From Streptomyces colonosanans (lineage in GTDB: Bacteria; Actinomycetota; Actinomycetes; Streptomycetales; Streptomycetaceae): 64,000 nt of DNA. The translations under genes and the position numbers were made by a program. Positions within the stretch are counted from its first letter, which is position 1. Each line of letters starts with the position of its first letter. The stretch covers positions 1 to 64,000 of the forward strand of contig NZ_MLYP01000010.1 in NCBI RefSeq assembly GCF_001866645.1. Reading direction: 5' to 3'. Shown here one piece after another: positions 9,935-19,066 of the stretch. The notes under the pieces were generated by a model. The model was not told where the DNA came from. It did not search any database and was given only the letters and a program-made list of their open reading frames with translations.

Positions 9935-10068
9935 GGCCGATTCCCCCTCCAGCTGGGCCGGTTCGGATCTGCTGACAACCGTGCACCACACCACTGACAA
10001 TGCACTGTGACCTGCGCAAACACGGTCGCTGCGGTCGACTGTCAGTGCGGGGGCCTACCGTCGATGAC
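9935..10068. promoter_or_regulatory. Shared divergent promoter region of the MoxR/SWIM cluster
   Basis: 134 bp between divergent start codons. CTGACAA occurs at 9972-9978 and 9994-10000, exactly 22 bp apart, and the inverse form CTGTCAG lies at 10039-10045. CACTGACA (9992-9999) and TGTCAGTG (10040-10047) form an 8-bp inverted repeat. On the plus strand a -10-like TACCGT (10055-10060) sits 8 bases before the SWIM gene ATG, so that transcript may be leaderless. The repeated motif could be a shared operator; that is inference. Confidence 0.5.
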
Positions 10069-11421
10069 ATGACTCAGCAGGGGGTGCGCTGGATTGCGGA
10101 TCAGGTGCTGGCACTGGCGCCTGACGCCGCGTCACGCAAAGCGGGAAGCAAACTCGGCGCGGCCGGGCCGTGGTCGGAGGCGGGCAGTTCTGACGAGGGG
10201 ACGGTGTGGGGACTGTGCAAGGGCAGTGGCAGCAAGCCGTATCGGACGGTGGTCGACATCGCGGACGCGGCCGGGCCCGCGTACAAGTGCAGTTGCCCGA
10301 GCCGCAAGTTCCCGTGCAAGCACGCGCTGGGACTGCTGCTGCTCTGGGCAGGTGGGGACGGGACGGTGCCACGGGGGCAGGCGCCGGACTGGGCACAGCA
10401 GTGGATCGAGGGGCGCCGGCAGCGCGCGCAGCAGAAGCGGACGGCGGGCGGCTCGGCCTCCGGCGCGTCCGCTGATCCGCAGGCGGCCCGGCGCAGGGCG
10501 GAGCAGCGGGCCGAGCGGATCACGGCGGGGGCGACGGAGCTGGAGCAGCGGCTGACCGATCTGCTGCGCGGCGGCCTGGCCGCGGCCGAGCAGGCGGAGT
10601 ACGGGCTGTGGGAGGAGACCGCGGCCCGGATGGTCGACGCCCAGGCTCCAGGACTGGCCGCGCGGGTGCGGGAGTTGGGGGCGATCCCGTCGTCGGGACC
10701 CGGCTGGCCGGTGCGCCTGCTGGAGGAGTGTGCGCTGCTGCACCTGCTGGACCAGGGCTGGCTGCGCCGCGAGCGGCTGCCGGACGGTACGGCGGCGACG
10801 GTCCGCTCGCGGGTCGGCCTGCCGGGCTCGCCGGACGGTCCGCCCGTTCGCGACCACTGGCTCGTCCTGGCGCAGTACGACACCTCGGACGGCCGGCTCA
10901 CCACGCGCCGGATCTGGCTGTACGGGGCAACATCCCAGCGCACCGCGCTGCTTCTCTCCTACGGCGCGGCAGGGCGTGCGCCGGAGCTGGCCCTCCCGGT
11001 GGGCCTGACCTTCGCGGCGGAGCTGTCGGCGTACCCGGGAGCGGGGCAGCTGCGGGCCGCCCTGGGCGAGCGGTTCACGGCCCCGGCACCGGCACCGGTG
11101 CGGCCGCCGGGTGTGAGCGCGGACCAGGCGGCGGCGCGTTACGGAGAGGCGCTGCGGGACGACCCGTGGCTGGACTCGTTCCCGGTGACGCTGGGCCGGG
11201 TCATACCGACGCCGGCCGAGGACGCCTGGCAGCTGGCGGACGCTGACGGCGACACGGCCCTGCCACTGACCCCGTCGGCGATCGCCCGTCCAGGCCTGTG
11301 GCGCCTGGTCGCGCTGTCAGGCGGTGCCCCGGTCACAGTCTTCGGCGAGTGCGGCCACCGCGGCTTCACTCCGCTGACGGCCTGGCCCCGGGGAACGGGA
11401 GAGGCAGTCGCGCTGTGCTGA
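10069..11421 (+). CDS. SWIM zinc-finger protein
   Basis: Encodes 450 residues. The SWIM signature CxC-x(6)-CxH is present as C74, C76, C83 and H85 (YKCSCPSRKFPCKHALGL), a zinc-binding fold known for DNA or protein binding. The remaining ~350 residues form an Ala/Arg/Leu-rich helical region followed by a mixed domain I do not recognise. ATG 10069 (MTQQGVRW) has no Shine-Dalgarno sequence but a -10-like TACCGT 8 bases ahead, consistent with a leaderless message. The gene diverges from the MoxR ATPase and precedes DUF5691 by 44 bases, so it is probably the lead gene of the rightward arm of the same system. Confidence 0.9.
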   Translation: MTQQGVRWIADQVLALAPDAASRKAGSKLGAAGPWSEAGSSDEGTVWGLCKGSGSKPYRTVVDIADAAGPAYKCSCPSRKFPCKHALGLLLLWAGGDGTVPRGQAPDWAQQWIEGRRQRAQQKRTAGGSASGASADPQAARRRAEQRAERITAGATELEQRLTDLLRGGLAAAEQAEYGLWEETAARMVDAQAPGLAARVRELGAIPSSGPGWPVRLLEECALLHLLDQGWLRRERLPDGTAATVRSRVGLPGSPDGPPVRDHWLVLAQYDTSDGRLTTRRIWLYGATSQRTALLLSYGAAGRAPELALPVGLTFAAELSAYPGAGQLRAALGERFTAPAPAPVRPPGVSADQAAARYGEALRDDPWLDSFPVTLGRVIPTPAEDAWQLADADGDTALPLTPSAIARPGLWRLVALSGGAPVTVFGECGHRGFTPLTAWPRGTGEAVALC

Positions 11422-11465
11422 CGACACACCCGAGCAACCTTGACAGCGACCTGGAAGGGACCGAC

Positions 11466-13106
11466 ATGCGTGCGACTGCGGCTGCGCCGGACACCCCCGC
11501 CGCCGTGCCCTGGGAGGAGGTCGTGACCGTGGCGCTGCTGGGCACGGACCGGCGTACGCCGCCATGGCTGCCGCCCGGCCGCGAGGCACCAAGGGCGCTG
11601 CTGGACCTGGCCGCCGTGAAAACCGTGCGCCGCAGGGCCGGGCTGCGCCCCGCACCGGCGAAGCCCCGGCCGGAGCCCGCGGCCGCGGACCCGCGCCCGC
11701 CCCTGCCGCCCGCGGCGGCCCGCAGACTGGCCATGCTGCTGTCGAACCGCCCCGGCACGGCCGGCGGCGGGCGCCGGGGGACAGCACCCGACCTCATGGA
11801 GCTGCTGCCCCAGTGGCTGGCCCTGGCCAATGAGCGCGGCTTTGCCGCACCTCCGGAAGCACTGCCGGCGCTCCTGGACGCGGCTCGCGGCCGTACGGAC
11901 CTACGGCCCGCGGCGCTGGCCTTCGCCGGCCCGCGCGCCCTGTGGCTGGCACGGCTGAATGCAGACTGGCGCTTCGCGCTGCGCTCCGCGCCCGGCGGTG
12001 GATCCGAACCGCCGCCGGACGAGACGGACCGCATCCGGCAACTGTGGCAGGAAGGCCTGTTCGCGGAGCGGGTGGCCCTGCTCGGCGCGCTCCGCGCCCG
12101 GCGTCCTGCCGCCGCCCGCGCACTGCTGACCACCACGTGGGCGACGGAGCGGGCCGAGGACCGCCTGATGTTCCTGGACTCGCTCCGCACACGGCTCGGG
12201 TCCGCGGACGAGCCGTTCCTGGAGCAGGCGCTCTCCGACCGGAGCCGCAATGTGCGGGCGACGGCAGCGGAGTTGCTCTCCGCGCTGCCGGACTCGGCCC
12301 TGGCCGGGCGGATGGCGGAACGGGCGGTGGCCTGTGTGGCGGTCGACCGTACGCGGGGGGAGCCGACGATCGTCGTCGAGGCGCCGCACCAGTGCGATGC
12401 GGGCATGGAGCGCGACGGAGTGGTGCCGAAGCCGCCCGCGGGGCGTGGCGAACGTTCGTGGTGGCTGGGCCAGTTGGCGGAGGCGGCACCGCTCGGCTCA
12501 TGGGCGGCGCGACTCGGGGGGCGTACACCGGAGGAGATCGTCGCGCTGCCGGTGGCGGACGACTGGCGGGGCGAACTGCACGCGGCATGGTGCCGGGCGG
12601 CGGTGCGGCAGCGGGACACCGGCTGGTCCCGGGCCCTGCTCGGACCGCCCTCGGCGCCGGATGCCGGAGGCCCGGGGGCGGTCTCCCTGGCCGAACGGGC
12701 CAAGCTGCTGTCGACGTTGGGCGCGGAGGAACGCGCCGACTGGGTCGCGGGGTTCATCGCCGCGCACGGCCTGTCGGAGGCGTTCCAGCTCCTCGGAGTG
12801 TGTGCGACACCATGGGCCGCCCCGCTGGGCCGGGCGGTCGTGGACGCTCTCAACATCGCGCGGGACGCGGGTAGTTACCCATGGAGTTTCAGCGGGGTGA
12901 TGGGCCTGGCGGAGCGCTGCCTCGACCCCGTGGAAGCGACCCGCCTCGACGCACTGACGGGGATACCCGACGAGACGGAGGACACGTCGCCGGGCGCGGG
13001 AAGCTACTGGGCAGAGGCATTCCAGCGCCTCACGACGACGTTGCGCCTGCGCGCGGCGATGCAGGAGGAACTGGGGGCTGTGCCCCCAGACCCCCGACCG
13101 GTATGA
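11466..13106 (+). CDS. DUF5691 family protein of the MoxR-SWIM cluster
   Basis: Encodes 546 residues starting MRATAAAPDTPAAVPWEEVV, with GGAAGGGA 5 bases upstream of ATG 11466. The early phrase VTVALLGTDRR is typical of DUF5691 (family recall). The protein is mostly Ala/Leu/Arg-rich helical repeats, including a block around residues 245-285 (FLEQALSDRSRNVRATAAEL) that reads like HEAT repeats. This suggests a scaffold, not an enzyme. No membrane segment or catalytic motif is visible. Probably co-transcribed with the SWIM gene. The 3' end converges on icmB with about 70 bases between. Confidence 0.85.
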   Translation: MRATAAAPDTPAAVPWEEVVTVALLGTDRRTPPWLPPGREAPRALLDLAAVKTVRRRAGLRPAPAKPRPEPAAADPRPPLPPAAARRLAMLLSNRPGTAGGGRRGTAPDLMELLPQWLALANERGFAAPPEALPALLDAARGRTDLRPAALAFAGPRALWLARLNADWRFALRSAPGGGSEPPPDETDRIRQLWQEGLFAERVALLGALRARRPAAARALLTTTWATERAEDRLMFLDSLRTRLGSADEPFLEQALSDRSRNVRATAAELLSALPDSALAGRMAERAVACVAVDRTRGEPTIVVEAPHQCDAGMERDGVVPKPPAGRGERSWWLGQLAEAAPLGSWAARLGGRTPEEIVALPVADDWRGELHAAWCRAAVRQRDTGWSRALLGPPSAPDAGGPGAVSLAERAKLLSTLGAEERADWVAGFIAAHGLSEAFQLLGVCATPWAAPLGRAVVDALNIARDAGSYPWSFSGVMGLAERCLDPVEATRLDALTGIPDETEDTSPGAGSYWAEAFQRLTTTLRLRAAMQEELGAVPPDPRPV

Positions 13107-13174
13107 CCGGGTTCCACCCGCTCTCCGCCGGTGCGGCGCGTCGCCCTTCGTGGCGGCGCGCCGCAAGGGGAGCG

Positions 13175-13591
<417 letters not shown>

Positions 13592-14166
13592 CACTGCCTC
13601 CATGAAGCGACTACTCCACCCTGTACCGCCGTACCGCCCTGCCGCCACACCACCGCTTCGGCGGACATGCGGGCCGCGGACGGGGGCGCCCCGCGCCGCA
13701 CCGACCCGGGAAGTGAACGAACGTTATCGCCAGGATCGCGCACCTGGCAGTTTCACGGTGCGGACCGAGGGGGAAATCACACGTGGGACACGTTCGCCGC
13801 GCAGGGTCCCCTCATTCCGGCGGCGCACGGGCCGTGTCTTCGGCTCGAGCGCCACGGACTGAGCGGATCGTGCGCACGGAGAGCCGCAGCGAGGCGGCCG
13901 CACCCACACCCGTCGGGGCGCGCGGGTCGGTGTGGCTCGTCGGCGATGGTACGCAAGGAAAGCGGGGAGTCAGACCCGTAGGAGGAGGACGGGAACCGCG
14001 TCAGAGCGACAGGGTCACGTCAATTCGACGAAAAGGCCCCGCCGCATCACCGGCGCCTCACACACCGCATGCGAGGTATGCACTCCGCAGGCCACCGCCA
14101 CCACGGCTTTCCATGAGGGCACACAGGGGACAGGGACGCCCCCCGTGCGCCGACGGGAGGTCGGCC
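13592..14166. other. Divergent intergenic region icmB / lipase
   Basis: About 575 bp with no gene I can support. It must hold the icmB promoter (minus) and the lipase promoter (plus). GAACGAACGTTATC near 13714-13727 is the most AT-rich patch. I found no riboswitch consensus; in particular no cobalamin-riboswitch B12 box that I recognise upstream of icmB. Confidence 0.4.
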
Positions 14167-15027
14167 ATGAAGGTAACCGGGCCAGTGCAGCCCTTGGTTC
14201 CGCTCTGCCAGCGCCTGTTTCCCAGCAGGCTGGCCGGAGTCTCCATGGCCCTCCTGAAGGCGACCGCCCTGGAGCTCGCGATCCTCGCCGGGCATGTGCT
14301 CCTCTACCCCTCGGGGATCACTCCAGAGCGCCACTCCGCCCTGCCCGCTCCCCCGGCGGACGCCGCGCCACTGCCCATCGTGGCCAAACCCCCGGTCATC
14401 CTCCTCCACGGGTTCATCGACAACCGCTCGGTCTTCGTCCTGCTGCGCCGCAATCTCGCACAGCACGGCCGGCAGCACATCGAATCGCTCAATTACTCTC
14501 CGCTGACCTGCGACATTCGCACCGCGGCGCAACTGCTGGGCCGGCACATCGAGGAGATCTGCGAGCGCACCGGACAGCCGCAGGTGGACGTCGTCGGACA
14601 CAGCCTGGGCGGGCTGATCGCGCGCTACTACGCGCAGTGCCTCGGCGGCGACCTCCGCGTCCGTACTCTCGTCACGCTGGGTACACCCCACTCCGGCACC
14701 CGTGTCGCACCGCTCGCGAACGCCCACCCGATCGTCCGCCAGATGCGTCCGGGTTCCGGACTGATCGAGGAACTGCGCGGACCGGCTCCCGGCTGCCGTA
14801 CACACTTCGTGAGCTTCTGGAGCGATCTGGACCCGCTGATGGACCCGCTGGAGACGGCCTGCGTCGACCACCCCGACCTGCTGGCACAGAACGTACGAGT
14901 GAGCGGCATCGGCCACCTCGCCCTGCCGGTACACCCAGCGGTCGCGGCCGGGATACGGGAGGCACTCGACCTCGAACCGGCAGGAGCCCCCGCCGCCACC
15001 CGGGGCGGGGGTCTGCCCGTGGCGTGA
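14167..15027 (+). CDS. Alpha/beta-hydrolase lipase/esterase
   Basis: Encodes 286 residues. The nucleophile elbow is GHSLGG with Ser146, and the oxyanion strand VILLHGF lies at about 77-83, both typical of triacylglycerol lipases/esterases. The first ~50 residues contain a hydrophobic segment (GVSMALLKATALELAILAGH) that may anchor the enzyme in the membrane or act as an uncleaved signal. A terminal His in SGIGHLALP and an Asp in the preceding region probably complete the triad. ATG 14167 follows GGGAGG at 7 bases. Substrate unknown. The gene stands alone, followed by a 269-bp gap. Confidence 0.88.
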   Translation: MKVTGPVQPLVPLCQRLFPSRLAGVSMALLKATALELAILAGHVLLYPSGITPERHSALPAPPADAAPLPIVAKPPVILLHGFIDNRSVFVLLRRNLAQHGRQHIESLNYSPLTCDIRTAAQLLGRHIEEICERTGQPQVDVVGHSLGGLIARYYAQCLGGDLRVRTLVTLGTPHSGTRVAPLANAHPIVRQMRPGSGLIEELRGPAPGCRTHFVSFWSDLDPLMDPLETACVDHPDLLAQNVRVSGIGHLALPVHPAVAAGIREALDLEPAGAPAATRGGGLPVA

Positions 15028-15296
15028 CATCCACGGCACGACAGGTCCGGCACGGCCCCCGTGCGACGACCGGATCGCAGCGGTAACGGCCTGGGGAGCG
15101 ATAGGGAGTGGGTGAAGGAGCGGCGTCCGGTGCGGTCGATCGCGAGGCGCCGGATGGCCCTCGTAGCGGAGCTACCAGGACATTTCGGCAACGCCGTGAG
15201 CGGCCGTGCCGGACGCCGCGACGCCGCGCCCTATCGCTCCCCAGGTCGTAAGCGGCGGCGGTCCGTCGCGTCGCCGGGTGCTGGAGCGTCAAGGGC

Positions 15297-16121
15297 TCAT
15301 TCCGGCTGCACCCCGAGCCGCTCGGCCAGGAAGGCGATGATCTCGTCCCGGGCCTGCACGGTGGGATGACCGTCCTGGTCGACGAGGTGTGCCGTGACAA
15401 CACTGTGGGCGCAACCGACGACGTCACGGAAGAAGGGCGGAGGGTTCGTGTTCGCCGTCTCGGCCTTGAGTACGCGGCCGTCGAACGCTTCCCCGAGCAG
15501 TGCTCGGTATGCCGCGAACCGCCGGCCGGTGCACCACCTGTCGCTGTCGAAACGGTAGGCGAGAACCTTCAATCCGTCGCGCGCTACGCGCTCAGCCACG
15601 GCAGCGGCGTCTTCGTCGCCGATCTCCAGGCCGCCGGGGTCGTCGAGCGGCAGCGACGGATGGTTGACCACCGGTGCGATGACAGCCGGTTCGAGCGCCA
15701 TGGTCAGGGCGAAGTTGCCGGTGAAACACAGGCCGACGGCGCCGACGCCGGGCCCGCCACGTTCGGTGTGCGCCAGGCGGGCAAGGCCGCGCAGCCATGT
15801 GACGACGGGGCTGGTGCCGCCACCGGCGAACGCCCGGAACTCGGCGCTGACGCACGCGCGTCGAACGATGGTCTCGCCTGCCTCGGCGAGCGGATAGGCA
15901 CCGTCGACGCCGAAGAGAGAAGGCAGGTACACGGAGAAGCCGGCATCTCGCACCCACCGTGCGAACCGCGCGACGTCGGGGCTGATGCCCGGCATCTCGG
16001 GCATGAGGATGACGGCCGGCCCCGACCCGGCAACGTACACGGTCTTGTCGGCCCCATCGACGCTGACGGCTCTGCGCGAGAAGTCGTCCAAGGGGTCGCT
16101 CTGTCCTCGCATGATGGTCAT
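15297..16121 (-). CDS. Dienelactone hydrolase family protein
   Basis: Encodes 274 residues with an alpha/beta-hydrolase fold and a cysteine nucleophile in GLCFTG (Cys132), as in dienelactone hydrolases. FDSDRWC and a late AHSVVTAH can supply Asp and His for the triad. Dienelactone hydrolases open lactones in aromatic catabolism, but many family members have other carboxylic-ester substrates, so the activity is unassigned. No ribosome-binding site precedes ATG 16121; a second in-frame ATG is 9 bases in. It diverges from a GlxA-type regulator across 99 bp, suggesting that regulator controls it. Confidence 0.85.
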   Translation of the reverse strand: MTIMRGQSDPLDDFSRRAVSVDGADKTVYVAGSGPAVILMPEMPGISPDVARFARWVRDAGFSVYLPSLFGVDGAYPLAEAGETIVRRACVSAEFRAFAGGGTSPVVTWLRGLARLAHTERGGPGVGAVGLCFTGNFALTMALEPAVIAPVVNHPSLPLDDPGGLEIGDEDAAAVAERVARDGLKVLAYRFDSDRWCTGRRFAAYRALLGEAFDGRVLKAETANTNPPPFFRDVVGCAHSVVTAHLVDQDGHPTVQARDEIIAFLAERLGVQPE

Positions 16122-16220
16122 GACCGAGATGATGGTGAGGGGCCGTCGCTCCTGAGAAGCGGCGGCATCGCCATGTATCCCGGTAATATCGCCACCCGTT
16201 CAAGGGCGCCGGAGGGACGC

Positions 16221-17231
16221 ATGAGTCCGCTGCGAGTCGGTGTGCTGGCCTACCCCGGCTGCTTCGCGTCGGAGGTGTTCGGAGTCCCCGACCTCCTGAC
16301 CATGGCGACTCATGTCGCCGCGGCGCAGGGGCCGGTTCAGCCGGCCTATGAGGTGTCGGTCGTCTCGCCCCGGCGGCGTGTGATCGCGTCCGGCGGCTCG
16401 GTCCTCGACGTCTCGGCGATGCGCCCGGTGGACGTCCTGATCGTGCCGGGTTTCGAGCTCTCGCCCACGCTCGATCTCGACGCGACGCTCGCGAACCTGG
16501 GGCCGGAAGTAGCGTCGATTCGAGCGCACGCGGCCTCCGGGACCGCTGTCGTGTCGATCTGCGTGGGCGCCTTCCTGGTCGCTGAAGCCGGGCTGCTCGG
16601 CGGGCGCGAAGCGACCACGTCCTGGTTGTTCGCGGATCGGTTCGCCCGTCGGTACGCCGATGTGCGCCTCCGCCCGGAGAGCCTGGTAGTGACCGACCGG
16701 GGGGTGACGACCACAGCGGCCTTCAGCGCCATGTACGACTTCGCGCTGCAGTTCATCCGCGAGCACGACGGCCCCCGCGTCGCCCGGAGCACCGCGCGTG
16801 TGGCGCTGGTCGACGACGCGCGTTCCACGCAGGCTTCCTATGTCGACTCGGAACTCGTGCCCACGGCGGGCAGGGAGTTCTCGCTCAACGTCAAGCGGTG
16901 GCTCGACCAGAACCTCGGTGCCCGCTATGACCTGCCCGCCCTCGCCCAGGAGTTCCATGTGAGCACGAGAACCATGCTCCGCCGCTTCGGCGAGGAAGCC
17001 GGCGAGACGCCACTCGGGTATCTGCAGGCGGTCCGGGTACGTCGGGCCAAACACCTGCTGGAGACGACCGACAGGACCGTCGCAAGCATCGCCGCTGACG
17101 TCGGGTACCGCGATCCCGGCGCGTTCAGCGGCATCTTCGCCAGACACACGGGCCGGCGTCCGAGGGAGTACCGCGCGATATTCCATCGCCGCCGCGAACC
17201 GCACGGGTCAGTCCGACGAACGGAGACGTGA
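16221..17231 (+). CDS. GlxA-family transcriptional regulator (DJ-1/PfpI + AraC)
   Basis: Encodes 336 residues. Residues 1-190 form a DJ-1/PfpI amidotransferase-like domain with the elbow Cys114 in VVSICVGAF, a likely ligand-sensing module. Residues 225-325 carry two AraC-type helix-turn-helices (DLPALAQEFHVSTRTMLRRF, then VASIAADVGYRDPGAFSGIF). ATG 16221 follows GGAGGG at 4 bases. Regulators of this type usually control a divergent neighbour, here the dienelactone hydrolase. The ligand is unknown. Confidence 0.92.
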   Translation: MSPLRVGVLAYPGCFASEVFGVPDLLTMATHVAAAQGPVQPAYEVSVVSPRRRVIASGGSVLDVSAMRPVDVLIVPGFELSPTLDLDATLANLGPEVASIRAHAASGTAVVSICVGAFLVAEAGLLGGREATTSWLFADRFARRYADVRLRPESLVVTDRGVTTTAAFSAMYDFALQFIREHDGPRVARSTARVALVDDARSTQASYVDSELVPTAGREFSLNVKRWLDQNLGARYDLPALAQEFHVSTRTMLRRFGEEAGETPLGYLQAVRVRRAKHLLETTDRTVASIAADVGYRDPGAFSGIFARHTGRRPREYRAIFHRRREPHGSVRRTET

Positions 17232-17452
17232 GACCCGCCCGCGACCACGACGGGCCGCCTCTGCCCCCCACACACGCCATCGAACATTTATCGAACACAG
17301 AGCCAAGGTCGTGCCGGGTGCCGCCGAATCACGGCCGAATGCCCGTTTCCCACCTGCGTGAAACCTGCCGAAGATTGTCGCGCCCGCATACCGCCGGGTA
17401 CAGTCGCCGCACTGCTCTGCCAGCCCTTGTTGTCGAGGCGAAAGAGAAGTCG

Positions 17453-19015
17453 GTGAACGACCGTCACCCGTCGGGGAGCACCACTCCCCCGGCTTTGGCC
17501 TCCGATGCCGCCTCGGCGCACTTCGCGTCATATGGCCAGCAGGGAGGCCAGTACGGTGAGTTCACCCCGTACGCCGACCCCGCCGCGGCCGCGTTCGGCA
17601 CCGACGGCCAGATGACCGCCGACTTCGCGGCCGGCCCCCTCTACGGCGGCTTCCCGGGCGACGGCTCGACCGGTTCGTACGACGCCACCCAGTGGTCCAC
17701 CGGCAGCCACACGACGCTCGGCACCGGCACACACCAGACCCTGCTCCAGGACCCGTACGCGGCCCAGCACCATGCCGCTTTCGACACCGGCAGCTACGAC
17801 ACGGCAGCCTGGGCGACCGGCTACCAGCACCTTGCAGGGATCCCCGCACAGGCCGCGGCCCCCGATGCCACGGGCCAGTGGGACGCACACGCCTGGCTCG
17901 AGGCCGGCCAGTCGGCGGACCGGACCCCGCAATGGGAATGGGGCACGCAGACTTTCGACACGGGCACGTACGACGCCACGCAGTGGAACTCCGGCGGCAC
18001 CGCCGAGCACGAGACGCTCGACCGGCAGACCGCAGCGGCCACGGCGACCCCGACCTTCGAGCAGATCGCCCCCGAGCCCCACCACCAGACGGCCGAGCCC
18101 TTCGACCAGACGGCCGAGCCCTTCGACCAACAGACCACCGGCTTCGAGCAGTTCCCGTACGGCGAACCCGAGGCCGACGAAGAGCCGCATTCCGCGCCGG
18201 AGGAGTTCCGCGACGCGCCGCTGCTCGACGACGAGGAGGAGATCACTCCTTCCTCGCGTGGCGCGTCCCGCGCTGCGAACCGGTCCCGGCGCCGCCCCGC
18301 GGCCAAACGATCCGCGCTGCTGACGGTCGCCGTGCCGTCGATGTGCGTGATGGGCGTCGCCGGGATCGCCGCCGCGACCGTCGGCGTCGGCGGGGGCGGC
18401 GACAAGGACACGGCGGCCGGCGCGTCCACGGCGACTCCCGTGAAACCGTCCACCGCCAACAAGAAGCTGGACACCCAACTCGCCGGCCTCTCCGCGGGCG
18501 CGAACGACTTCGGCGACCGGGTGAGCCGGACGCAGGAACGCATCGACCTCAAGGCCCAACAGCTGGCCGAGCAGAAGAAGGCGGCGGCGGAAGCGGCGCT
18601 CAGGGAGCGACTGCGTCCGAAGTTCGCGGTGCCGGTCCTGCAGCACGGTCTCAGCGCCTACTTCGGCCAGGCGGGCATCAACTGGATGTCCGTCCACACC
18701 GGCATCGACTTCCCGGTCTCGTACGGGACGACGGTGCTGGCAGCGACCGACGGCACGATCCGTACGCAGTGGAACAGCGCGTACGGAAACATGATGATCC
18801 TGTCCGCGAAGGACGGCACGGAGACGTGGTACTGCCACCTCTCCAGCTACCGGGTCGCGTCCGGTACGGCCGTGAAGGCCGGCGATCCGATCGCGAGCTC
18901 CGGCAACTCGGGGAACTCGACCGGCCCGCACCTGCACTTCGAGGTACGGCCCGGCGGGGGTTCCGCGATCGACCCGCTCTCCTGGCTCCGGAGCCACGGA
19001 CTGAACCCGACGTAG
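17453..19015 (+). CDS. M23 family metallopeptidase, membrane-anchored cell-wall hydrolase
   Basis: Encodes 520 residues from GTG 17453. The N-terminal ~280 residues are low-complexity, rich in Gln, Thr, Tyr, Ala and Gly, with repeated YDATQW and PFDQTAE units. One membrane helix follows at about 289-315, then a short coiled coil (RTQERIDLKAQQLAEQKKAA). The C-terminal M23 domain has its zinc site complete: HTGIDF (His415, Asp419), His462 and HLHFE (493-497). Such enzymes cut peptide cross-bridges in peptidoglycan. The long cytoplasmic disordered N-terminus is an odd feature that could interact with division or growth proteins. No strong Shine-Dalgarno sequence; start chosen from codon bias and the conserved MNDxHP-type beginning I recall for the family. 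Confidence 0.88.
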   Translation: MNDRHPSGSTTPPALASDAASAHFASYGQQGGQYGEFTPYADPAAAAFGTDGQMTADFAAGPLYGGFPGDGSTGSYDATQWSTGSHTTLGTGTHQTLLQDPYAAQHHAAFDTGSYDTAAWATGYQHLAGIPAQAAAPDATGQWDAHAWLEAGQSADRTPQWEWGTQTFDTGTYDATQWNSGGTAEHETLDRQTAAATATPTFEQIAPEPHHQTAEPFDQTAEPFDQQTTGFEQFPYGEPEADEEPHSAPEEFRDAPLLDDEEEITPSSRGASRAANRSRRRPAAKRSALLTVAVPSMCVMGVAGIAAATVGVGGGGDKDTAAGASTATPVKPSTANKKLDTQLAGLSAGANDFGDRVSRTQERIDLKAQQLAEQKKAAAEAALRERLRPKFAVPVLQHGLSAYFGQAGINWMSVHTGIDFPVSYGTTVLAATDGTIRTQWNSAYGNMMILSAKDGTETWYCHLSSYRVASGTAVKAGDPIASSGNSGNSTGPHLHFEVRPGGGSAIDPLSWLRSHGLNPT

Positions 19016-19024
19016 CCGACAACT

Positions 19025-19064
19025 CCTCAGCCGGGCCCCGCCATCGGGCGGGGCCCGGCTGAGG
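19025..19064. terminator. Bidirectional terminator between M23 peptidase and pcrA
   Basis: Perfect 18-bp inverted repeat (19025-19042 and 19047-19064) with an ATCG tetraloop, placed between two convergent stop codons 51 bases apart. It can end transcription on both strands. Confidence 0.9.
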
Positions 19065-19066
19065 GG

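Noticed and set aside
6167-9997. Open frame of 1276 codons on the plus strand
   Set aside because: Antisense to DUF5682 and the MoxR ATPase; Arg/Gly/Pro/His-rich low-complexity translation, no start signal.
13592-14166. Possible cobalamin riboswitch near icmB
   Set aside because: No B12-box consensus could be found on either strand, and icmB encodes a B12-using, not B12-making, protein.
17279-17297. ATCGAACA repeated with a 3-base gap, similar to half of an SOS box
   Set aside because: The actinobacterial LexA site needs GTTCG in the opposite orientation; this is a direct repeat, and the downstream M23 gene has no repair role.
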